Source of the DNA: Onthophagus taurus
Taxonomy: Eukaryota > Arthropoda > Insecta > Coleoptera > Scarabaeidae
Reading direction: 5' to 3'
NCBI RefSeq assembly: GCF_036711975.1
Contig: NC_091970.1
Span: 12,407,501 to 12,471,500 of the forward strand
DNA length: 64,000 bases
A model generated the notes under the pieces. The model searched no databases. It saw only the letters and a list, made by a program, of their open reading frames with translations, and was not told the origin of the DNA. The translations under genes were made by a program, and so were the position numbers. Below, piece by piece: positions 55,856 through 64,000 of this stretch; position 1 is the stretch's first letter; each line of letters opens with the position of its first letter.

Positions 55856-56377
55856 TATAACACATCTCAATCACACGTTTGCACAATCGTTTTTCAGCCC
55901 AGCAACAAACTTTTCCCTTGTATTTCCGGCTACTTATCGGGGCAATATTTTGGTTATCTAGAAAGATAGCGAAAAACTAAACACACGGTTGGAAAGCTTG
56001 GTCTTTTCTATATCTTAAAAAACCATGTTTTCGTCCGCCGATATATTAATAATAAGAACAGAAAAAAATAGGAAACGACACAGGTTCGGTTCGGTTCGGT
56101 TTAAGATAGAGAAAAGACCAAGCTTTCCAACCGTGTACTTAGTTTTTCGCTATCTTTCTAGATAACGAAGAATGGGTCCTAGAAGTAGGTGGAAATATAA
56201 AGGAAAAAGTTTGTTGGTGAGCGGTTTGTTGCTACCGTCTCGCCGGTGAAAATGTTAGTTTTTGCTCAATATGTTTTTTCTCAATATTCTATCAGATTTT
56301 CGTCGTTCTGTAAATACAGGTCTGATAAATAAATTTTCAAATTTACTGCGTAACGAAAATCTTGTAGCGCAAGTTCA

Positions 56378-56506
56378 AAAGAAAGACGAAGTTGTGAAAA
56401 TTGTTCTGCCAAAGCTAGACCCCACTCAAAATGTACTGCGTGCAATGTTTATTTATGTTGTAATGAAAGAAAGAACTGTTTTTCTGAATGTCATAATGTG
56501 ATTTAG
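56378..56506 (+). pseudogene. piggyBac transposase C-terminal Cys-rich tail, right arm
   Basis: The frame reads KERRSCENCSAKARPHSKCT then ACNVYLCCNERKNCFSECH and a TAG stop, nearly identical to the left-arm copy at 49964-50075 (Arg for Lys once). Seven or more cysteines plus the closing His are placed as in piggyBac C-terminal domains. Catalytic domain absent. Confidence 0.85.
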
Positions 56507-57047
56507 ATAAAGCAAGTGTTACTTATTTTCTAACGTAATAAAAAATGTATTATTTTTATATTAGCAATAATAGCTTTGATTATATATATATATAGATTGT
56601 ATATATAATCAAAGATAATAGTATACTGAAAATATATTTTAATACTTGACTGAAATTACTTGACGAGATTGCATATTTTGCTAAAATTGATTCCAAAGGC
56701 CTCTACTGAGTGTATTTTGATAACGTTTTAATTCTGTCACAAAGTTTCAAAATTTTTGATTTATTGGGACACAAAGGGTTAAACGGAAATCAAATGTTAA
56801 ACCTTCAACACTTAACGAATTACATCGAAAGCTGTATTGAAGTAAATTCCAAAAATTTACTTGAAAACAAAATAATTTAAATCGTATAAAATTTAACGTA
56901 ATTCTCATTAAAATAAAAATCTTCCAGCCGTTAAATGAGGTTAATGCGGTTAGATATAGATTACGAATTTCAACTTTACATTTAAATACAATAGTTTTAA
57001 ATTAAACAGCTTAGTATTCAACTTGTTTTTCGTTAACATATAATACA

Positions 57048-57709
57048 ATGACTCAATTCAACGCACTTTCATTAAAAGATTTAACCCGAACTAAAATTAA
57101 TCTAAGCATATCTCAACGTGTACATGTGTTAGTACTAGTTCGATATTTACCGTGGAAGTTAGTATTAGAGTTGTGGAACACGTGGTTTGAGGATAATTGG
57201 AATCAACTGGGAACACATGAAAACTGTTACGATAATGTGGACGTAATAGACTTATTTAATTTTAAAATGAATCATATGATTCAATGCGCCCTATTTAGGA
57301 ATATAGAAATTTTCAGGTAAATTAGAAATTAAAATATAGTCTATAAAGTTAAATGAAATTTTAATAATACTTTAGGGATGAACTTTTCAACCAAATAAAT
57401 GAGAATGGATTAGTATGCGCGTGGATGACATACATTGAAACTAATCACGGACGTGTATGTGCGAATTGTTTTGAGATGTACGATTGGATTCTTATAATAG
57501 AAATGGATGTTTTAGAAAATAAAGATGAATTTAAACCAATTGAAAAGATCGTTAGATTAGAACATAATAGTATCAATAAGAATAAATTCGTAGATTTAGT
57601 GGAAAGTAAAATTATGTGGTGTGCGTTTTGCTTGAAACGTCCTAATTTTAAATTAAATTTAAAAGGATCAAGTTCCGAAGTGCTTCATAGATTTTTAGCT
57701 GAAGAATAG
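57048..57709 (+). CDS. Unrecognised 200-residue protein with two CxxC pairs (two exons)
   Basis: Exons 57048-57316 and 57376-57709 are joined over a 59-bp GT-AG intron (CAG|GTAAAT...TTTAG), giving MTQFNALSLKDLTRTKINLS... and ending EVLHRFLAEE. Visible features: a hydrophobic helix-rich N-terminal half (VHVLVLVRYLPWKLVLELWN, about 25-44), and Cys118-x2-Cys121 (VCANC) and Cys172-x2-Cys175 (WCAFC) about 50 residues apart, a likely single zinc site. An acidic/basic middle (EMDVLENKDEFKPIEK) lies between. No signal peptide or membrane segment is clear. I do not recognise the family. The intron and clean frame argue that it is or was functional. It sits 500 bp downstream of a piggyBac tail in an inverted-repeat arm, with a truncated inverted copy at 49385. 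It could be a host gene, transposon cargo or a captured foreign gene. Confidence 0.6.
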
Positions 57710-58232
57710 AAAATAAGAAATACTATTTTGAAATAAAAATATGCTTGGTTGCATATAAATTCAAGCAATTGTTTGATATTTCTAAATAACCCAAACTTCA
57801 ATATCTTCTTATATCAAAAAAGTGAATTAAATATGAACTTTAAAGTTATATGTTTGAAATAATAATAGGTAAATCTTAATATACGTAGGGGATGGAAATT
57901 TAACAAATAAAACCAATTACATTCAGGCGACCAATTTAATCAGAATAAATTAAAATTCAAAATTAATATAAATATTAAACATACGTCTCCATATCTTAAA
58001 AAAAAAGCCCGTATCGAGGGGCGTGTAGCCCCTCGGGCACTTGTATTTTGGGACATAAATATCGATCTTAGCGTCCGCTAAAATTAAAGATAGAAATCAA
58101 TTAAATCAATGAAATTAAACCCTTGTAGTGAGACTTACTTTTAAATGGGGAGATAATAGCCTTCTCATTTAAAACCCAAATTTTAAACCCAAAATTTAAA
58201 CTAAACTTTAACAATTTAGAGCTCACCTCTGT

Positions 58233-58574
58233 AACTATTCATGTCTGAATCTTAACTGAAAATGCTGTAAAACGATATTTCACAAGGTTTTATGCAGGAA
58301 ACCCTTATCAAATGTGGTTTCTTAAGGAAAAAAACTTGGTTTTACAGTTTTAGAAATTTTAAAATTATTAATGTACGATTTTTATTAAAACGATATTGCA
58401 TAACGTTTTATGCAGGAAACCCTTATCAAATGTGGTTTCTTAAGGAAAAAAACTTGAGTGAAATTCCATAACACAAAGGTTTGAAAATTAAATTTTATTT
58501 AAAAAAATTCACATCGATATAAAGAAATTTTATGATATATCTTTATTTGATGTCCAAGAATTATGCGATGAATA
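58233..58574. repeat. Direct repeat of about 70 bp
   Basis: TTTTATGCAGGAAACCCTTA followed by TCAAATGTGGTTTCTTAAGG and AAAAAAACTTG occurs at about 58287-58342 and again at about 58406-58457, 119 bp apart. The preceding AAACGATAT words also match. It lies between the palindrome's outer edge and the Polinton relic. No gene in this stretch. Confidence 0.8.
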
Positions 58575-58850
58575 CTACTTCCTTTTCAACGAGGTAAACG
58601 TTGGGTGAGCGGTCCTTCGAAGTTCGAATTCGTAAAAAGCGCCTTTAATCGGCTGTCCACGAATGTCCTCCAATAAATATGAAATATCCCAGTTGGGCAA
58701 ATATCCTTTACTAAACACATGTTTATATTTACTGATACGGACGGTATCTCCGTACACTGTGTTGGGAAGTTTATTCTCCACAAATTTCGAATTTATTTCA
58801 GATGGTTTCATTTTCGTAGTTGTATGTTTTGTACCACTCAAACCAACATA
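58575..58850 (-). mobile_element. Polinton/Maverick integrase relic (fossil), copy 2
   Basis: The minus strand shows TKHTTTKMKPSEINSKFVEN, GDTVRISKYKHVFSKGYLPN and LLEDIRGQPIKGAFYEFELR, the C-terminal part of a Polinton integrase. It is clearly related to the relic at 42080-42640, on the opposite strand, and extends further at its C-terminus. No other Polinton genes or terminal repeats are seen. Old and broken. Confidence 0.85.
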
Positions 58851-58854
58851 CAAC

Positions 58855-61090
58855 CGAATATGACCGACATGATCAAAGCCTTTGATAGCTTCACCGCGAC
58901 ATGTCAGAGTATATTTAGCACATTTGCGCAAAAACAGGCAGCAATTGACTCCCAAATTGCTTCAATCAACAGCAACCTAAATAACAACAGTAATAAATTC
59001 CCAAATCACCATTGCTATGCATACTGCATTTATCGTCGTAGCAGATCTCCATCTTCATCTTACCGAACATCTACAAGAAGCCCATCACGCGGATCTAATA
59101 AGATAGATAAGTGCAGATTATCACACTAAAATATGGCGATTGTGCCCGCAACTGCCAAGGTAAATGGTGCAAATTTTATTATTTAGTTATTTTGAGAATA
59201 AACCCAATTCAAAGAATTCCAAATTAAAAATCAATGAGTTAAATTCAAGACTATTTATTTATGACATTATAAATAACTTAAATTTTTTTATTGATTCGGG
59301 AGCAGAAATATCAGTTTTACCAGTTAACCTATTTCCGTTCAATAAACAAAACTCCACATTCGTTTTATCAGCAGCGAATGGATCAGTTATCAAAACATGT
59401 GGTAAGAAGTTACTAACAGTTAGCGCTGATTTCTTGGGCAAGTACAATACCTTAATAGATATTAAACATCAGCGAGTTATCGATTGTGAAACAAATCTTT
59501 TGGCAATAGGCACGTACTTCTTCTGCTCAACCACGCCTTTTCTCTATTGAAACAAAATTTACTCAAGTACTAAAAAATTTTCCAAATTTAACTTCTTCCC
59601 CCGATTTCTCCTTTCCTGTAAATCATCAAACAACACATAAGATAATAACTAACTCTCATTTGCATTTCAACCGGCCTCGAAGACTAGATTTCCGAAAACT
59701 TTTTATAGCTAAAGAAGCTGTCTATCATCTTCATCAGTAGCATCTCCTTTGCACATGGTCCCTAAAAAGGACTCCGGAGATTGGCGCCCTTGCGGAGACT
59801 ATAGGCATCAATGAAGTTCTTATTGGCCTAACTTTCCTTTTTGTCTATTTAGATGATGTTTTAACAGCTAGTAAATCCAAAGATGAACACTTAGAACATC
59901 TATGAATTCTTTTTGAAAGATTATAGAACAGTTATAATATAAATATACAACCAAATAAATGTATATTTGGCGTTTTCTCATTAGACTTTTTAAGTTATAC
60001 AGTATCAGACAAAAGGAATTCGACCTTCTCAGTCAAGAATAGACATCATATCCAAGTTTTCTCTACCAAAAACAGTAAAAGAATTGCAGCGTTTCTTAGG
60101 AATGTTAAATTTTTATCATCGTTTCATACCCAACCTATCAGATATCTTATTCCCACTACATAAACTTGCAAATAAATTATAACTTGAAAAAATCAAAAAC
60201 ATTATACTCTGGACAACAGAACTCTCTGGTCAATGTTCCACTTCTCTCACATTCTTCTCCAACAGGATCGTTTTCTCTATATACTGCTGCTTCAGAAACA
60301 GGAATAGGAGCTGTTCTTTCCCAAACTAACAATAGAACTACTTCACCAGTTCTTTTCCAAAAAAATGTCTAACAGCCAAATGAAGTATTCCATCTTTGAC
60401 AGAGAACTCTTAGCTATGTATTTCGCGGTTAAACATTTCTTACAAGGAAACCAATTCAAAATTTTCACAGATCACAAACCCTTAATCACCGCGCTCTTTT
60501 CGAAAACAGAAAAAACTCCTAGTCAAACAAGATACATTAACTAAATAGTTGAGCTAACCTCTAAAATCTCTTACATTAAAGGAAAATGTAACACAGTGTC
60601 GGATACTTTATCAAGAATCACTATCGATTCTTTAACATCTATTTATCCCTCTGAACAAACAATTCAAGGAACGTTTTCAAGTTTAAAACCAGTACCCATT
60701 ACCTTCCATTCAAAAATTAAACCTTTCATTCATAAAGATCTATTTGTTTCAGACTTTGTTTTATTAAAATTAAATCATGTTAAGCCTTCCCTTGCACCAA
60801 TGTTTGAAGGCCCTTTTAAAGTTATTAAACGCTGTCAAAAAAACTTTGTTATTTTAAAAGATAACACAGAATTATCAGTTAGTATTGATCGATTATCGCC
60901 AGCCTTTATAGCTAACGATAAACTTGAAATTGCTTCCAATTAAAACGGAATTCCAAATAAATCTGTAAGAATGCGTTTTCAAAATTAAAATATTTATAAC
61001 TACGTAATTTACATTTTATTGTTGACCTTATTTCTTCTTGGAAGGGGGAGTATTTGTAGCGTCATGTCCGCAAAGTCCATTCCCTAAATC
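58855..61090 (+). mobile_element. Ty3/gypsy retrotransposon, internal region and start of the 3' LTR (fossil)
   Basis: In order: a gag remnant (MTDMIKAFDSFTATCQSIFS onward, with a YGDCARNC knuckle near 59130), an aspartic protease with the DSGAEISVLP active site (about 59290), reverse transcriptase pieces including MVPKKDSGDWRPCGDYR and YLDDVL (59750-59860), and the RT/RNase H region (GAVLSQ, DHKPLITALF; 60110-60600). A C-terminal integrase tail follows (FVLLKLNHVKPSLAPMFEGP). The integrase core is missing. A GGAAGGGGGAG purine tract at 61038 precedes TGTAGCG, the start of the 3' LTR, which is cut off by the pogo element. Old, with many disruptions. Confidence 0.88.
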
Positions 61091-61155
61091 GAACAAGATG
61101 CCACAATATATCTTTCCTATTTTCAAATAAAAATATATCTTGGCAACGAAAGTTT

Positions 61156-62654
61156 ATGTCCAGAGGCAGAAAGAGGACGACCAACAAGGGAATGTTTTCC
61201 GAAGACTCGATGCGCCAGGCAGTTTTGACTGGTGGGATAAATGGGTATAAAATTTCACTCAGAGAAGCTGCTTTAGAATATAACGTCAAGTATCAGACGC
61301 TCTTTAGCTATGTAAAAAAAAGCACGAAAGAACCCAGATTTACCTATTCGTATGACTCTAAACTATAAATGTTGTTAACTTGCTCCAAAATGTGTTATGG
61401 AAAATGAACAAAAAATTTTCGAGTACTAGCCTACGAAATAGCGAAAATTAATAAAATAAAAATTCCAGGCTCTTCGGAAGATAACAAGAGAGCAGGTTAA
61501 TTAATTGGCTGCAGGGATTTTTAAAACGTCAACCTCAAGTGAGCATTCGTCAACCAGAAGGTTACAGTATCTCGAGGGCAACATCATTCAATAAGCATAA
61601 TGTATTTAGATTTTTCGACAACTTAGAAAAGGCTTACAGATGTTCCGACAAATTTGCTGATGGAAGACGTATATTTAATCTTAACGAAACAGGAACAACC
61701 ACGGTACAAAAACCAAAGAAAATATTGGCTGAAAAAGGTCAAAAACAAGTTAGTGAGTATACGCAAGCGGAAACAGTTTGCCTCCAGCTATGATATTCCC
61801 CCGAAAACATTTTAAAATGGATATGATTGCCGGCGCTCCGCCCAGGTACATTACGTCTTGCCTGTATAAGTGGGTGGATGAGTTATGAAACATTTTATAA
61901 GTCACAACAGTTCCTCCAAAGATAACCCCAATATCCTTATTTATGACAACCACGAAAGTTATTTTATTAAGTTATTTTAACTAAAATAACTTATTTACTA
62001 TTTTATTAAGTTGACAATTAAGACTTTGAACTTAGCCAAAGAAAATGGGGTCACTATAATCACCTTACCGCCTCATTGCAGTAATAAACTACAACCCCTT
62101 GATGTCTCTATGTTTTATTCCTTCAAGTCACATTATAATACAGCCATCGACTCTTGGTTGATACACCATCCTGGAACTCCAATGAGTATTTATAAAGTTG
62201 CAAGCTCTGTAGGCGTAGCTCATCAAAGAGTTATGACGCCGGCGAATATCATATCGGGATTCAAAAAAACCGGAATTTACCCATTCGAACGCATATTATG
62301 CGGAAAAAGAAACCAATAATAAAAAATTGTAACTTTAAGTTTTCGGTTGAAGATTCTGATAAAGTTGTGGTTTGGCCTCCGGCTTTAGATCCATCTACAT
62401 TTGAGGAATTGGATCGAGATCCTATACTTGGTGACTTCGTCCTAGTAACATTCAAAACTAAAACAAAAGTATTTTATATCGGGCAAGTTGTTAATGAAAA
62501 AGGTATTGAAAACGATGTAGAAATAAATTTGTTGAGAAAAAGTTTGAAAGATGAGCGGCACTTCCTACCAAAACCCAGTTGTTTGAGAAAAATAAAAAGT
62601 CTCCAGCCATCTTTCAAATTTGAAGTAGATTTTACGTTAGTGAACTTGCGTTAA
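61156..62654 (+). pseudogene. pogo (jerky/Tigger-like) transposase, broken
   Basis: MSRGRKRTTNKGMFSEDSMR and SLREAALEYNVKYQTLFSYV form the psq-type helix-turn-helix. In later frames come ITWLQ-like and FLKRQPQVSIRQPEGYSISR (second DNA-binding part), RIFNLNETGTTTVQKPK (first catalytic block), LIYDNHES (second Asp, about 61940) and VTIITLPPHCSNKLQPLDVS with the third Asp, then PANIISGFKKTGIYPFER. The C-terminal region is open to 62654. The first block has Asn where the catalytic Asp (NLDETG) is expected. There are several stops/frameshifts and a short AT-rich insertion near 61965-62010. Non-functional. Confidence 0.9.
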
Positions 62655-62789
62655 AAATTGATATTGTTTGATGTTGTTGTATATTCAACAAAATTCCGTT
62701 TTTGATTTGTGATAATGTGTTCTTAAATAAAAATTAAATACTATTTTTTGTATCACTGTGGCCCACCATCTCCTACTGCTATTTTATCA

Positions 62790-62920
62790 TATCGAGCAAA
62801 TATGAAATATGTAGTTAAACTTTAAAGTAATTTTCCTCGAAAATTTTCTTATGTAACCAATATTCATCTTTTATTATTGACTGTATACTAGATTTAGAAA
62901 AAAATCCTCTTTAAACAGCG
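62790..62920. mobile_element. Arm fragment of the IS630 family found at 21281-22800
   Basis: TTAAACTTTAAAGTAATTTT followed by CTCGAAAATTTTCTTATGTA and ATTGACTGTATACTAGATTTAG matches the inverted arms near 21540-21600 and 22540-22620. No other part of the element is here. Confidence 0.75.
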
Positions 62921-63605
62921 AAATTCATCAAATTTTCATATTTTCGTATTTCCTCGATATTGACGCATCTGAGAGTAAAAATGAAAGAGAGCAATATTAT
63001 TAAGAATAAAATTTGCTACAACTTTTGTTGGTAAAGTTTTATTGTAACATGCCCCGATTCTCAAATGTTATTAACAACTTGTAATACAAGGAAATTCATA
63101 AAATTTTCATATTTTAGCATTTTTCTCGATATCTATACATCTTGGGACAAAAGTGGAAGGGAACAATATTGTTAACAATAAGATATGCTACAACTTTTGT
63201 TGGAAAAGTTTTTTTGTGAAATGTTCTAAATCCCAACTGTTACTATTAGCAACTTATAAAACAACGAAATTCATAAAATTTTCATATTTTTCTCAATATT
63301 AATACATCTGACAGCAAAAGTGGAAAAGAGCAATATCAGTAAGAATAAAATTTGCTACAATATTTGTTGGTAAAGTTTTATTGTAACATGCCCCGATTCG
63401 CAAATGTTATCATTAACTTGTAATACAAGGAAATTCATAAAATTTTCATATTTTCGTATTTTTCTCGAAATCTATACATCTTGGGGCAAAAGTGAAACAG
63501 AACAATGTTGTTAATAATAAGATGTGCTACAACTTTTGTTGGAAAAGTTTTTTTATGAAATGCTCTAAATCCCGATTGTTTCAATTCGAATAGTTTTTCT
63601 ATTAC
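62921..63605. repeat. About 178-bp satellite in two A-B dimers (about 354-bp period)
   Basis: AAATTCATAAAATTTTCATA recurs at about 62921, 63092, 63268 and 63431. Monomers 1 and 3 share TTGTAACATGCCCCGATTC and TAAGAATAAAATTTGCTACA. Monomers 2 and 4 share CATCTTGGG, ATGCTACAAC/GTGCTACAAC and GAAATG(T/C)TCTAAATCCC. Alternating types show that a dimer was duplicated. Unrelated to the 190-bp satellite. Confidence 0.85.
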
Positions 63606-64000
63606 ATTCCGTTTCATTTTATATTGTTCTGTTTTATCTTTTTTCTTATTAATATATATTTTTATGCTAAATTTAACGGGAATTTTATGAATTTCTTTTA
63701 AAATATACCAAACCCAAATTTACTGCTGTCCACTTTCAAGATGGTGCTGTTTCTAACTTAATAACAAAATAAACAACTTTATTTCAAAAACTTTTTATTT
63801 AGCATCTATTCAGATTCGATGACCTAAATCTAGATTAAATTTGCTACGAAATGGTATTTAAATCATTTTGATATCTCAATTATTTCTTTAAATACGGTCT
63901 TTTTTTAAGTTCGGAATAATTAAGTTCGCACATAGCTTTGCAATAATAGTAATGATAGTTATTTCAAAATTATGTTCACTCAATATTCTTCCATGTTGGG
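63606..64000. other. Right edge, no gene
   Basis: AT-rich sequence without a recognised coding frame, repeat or element terminus. Confidence 0.4.

Larger units (their letters stand above)
53945..56248. mobile_element. Foldback MITE family, split by a mariner-type element
   Basis: CCGGCGAGACGATAGCAACA at about 53956 matches the complement of GTTGCTACCGTCTCGCCGG at 56229-56247. The arms share ACAAACTTTTCCCTTTATAT, TTTCCACCTACTTCTAGG and AGAAAGATAGCGAAAAACTA. The right part 55893-56248 is itself a palindrome with arms of about 150 bp around a GGTTCGGTTCGGTTCGG loop. This suggests two related copies side by side or one rearranged element. Non-coding. Confidence 0.7.
56262..58232 (+). repeat. Right arm of the large palindrome, fuller version
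   Basis: Order from the inside out: about 20 bp resembling the satellite (GTTTTTTCTCAATATTC), piggyBac tail (to 56550), an AT-rich spacer with a TATATATATATATAG palindrome near 56580, the two-exon CxxC gene, and an about 520-bp 3' flank. Both piggyBac tail and gene read outward. The left arm (48890-50160) is the inverted, partly replaced counterpart. Confidence 0.85.

Overview
ORGANISM. This is AT-rich nuclear DNA of an insect, most likely a beetle. The order is an inference. The evidence is spliced genes with short GT-AG introns (49-60 bp) and a very dense load of insect-type transposons: Tc1/mariner DD41D, Tc1, pogo/Tigger, hAT, PIF/Harbinger, P-like, piggyBac, RNase H-bearing LINEs, Jockey-like and RTE-like LINEs, Ty3/gypsy and Polinton relics. 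No bacterial features, tRNA, rRNA or CRISPR were seen. HOST GENES. Three genes look like ordinary host genes: deoxyhypusine hydroxylase (4069-5020, +, 300 residues, two exons, complete), a beta-1,4-N-acetylgalactosaminyltransferase of the bre-4 type (17218-18185, -, all but its C-terminal exon), and an Fcf2/DNTTIP2-type rRNA-processing protein (33963-34756, -, three exons). A THAP-domain exon (48031-48279, -) and an unrecognised 200-residue protein with two CxxC pairs (57048-57709, +, two exons) may be host genes or transposon cargo. LAYOUT. 1-3.7 kb: LINE tail split by a 702-bp hAT element, then a nearly intact DD41D element. 4-5 kb: DOHH. 5.8-8.4 kb: minisatellite element, copy 1, holding a solo LTR. 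8.8-13.7 kb: Tigger remnant and a LINE with ORF1, endonuclease, RT and RNase H. 13.9-16.7 kb: Jockey-like LINE and a gypsy fossil, both on the minus strand. 17.2-18.2 kb: glycosyltransferase. 18.6-26.6 kb: Harbinger, DD41D, Tc1 and IS630-type remnants. 26.8-32.1 kb: a 5.3-kb foldback element carrying a Harbinger MITE, a MITE inside that MITE, and a 5'-truncated LINE with a 12-bp target duplication. 33.6-37.6 kb: the Fcf2 gene with a 2.78-kb P-like element inserted just upstream of its start. 38.7-42.0 kb: minisatellite element, copy 2, inverted relative to copy 1. 42-48.6 kb: Polinton integrase relic, hAT transposase half, scrambled LINE pieces, Harbinger remnant, THAP exon. 48.9-58.2 kb: a large imperfect palindrome whose arms carry the CxxC gene and a piggyBac tail, with a higher-order 190-bp satellite and nested elements in the loop. 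58.3-64 kb: Polinton relic, gypsy fossil, pogo element and a dimeric 178-bp satellite. MOST INTERESTING. (1) The palindromic locus at 48.9-58.2 kb with its unknown CxxC protein gene. (2) The P-like element that keeps a spliced THAP plus basic/coiled-coil reading frame but shows no transposase, inserted at the 5' end of a ribosome-biogenesis gene. (3) Two inverted copies of an element made almost wholly of a 21-bp minisatellite in nested higher-order units, with conserved non-repeat termini.
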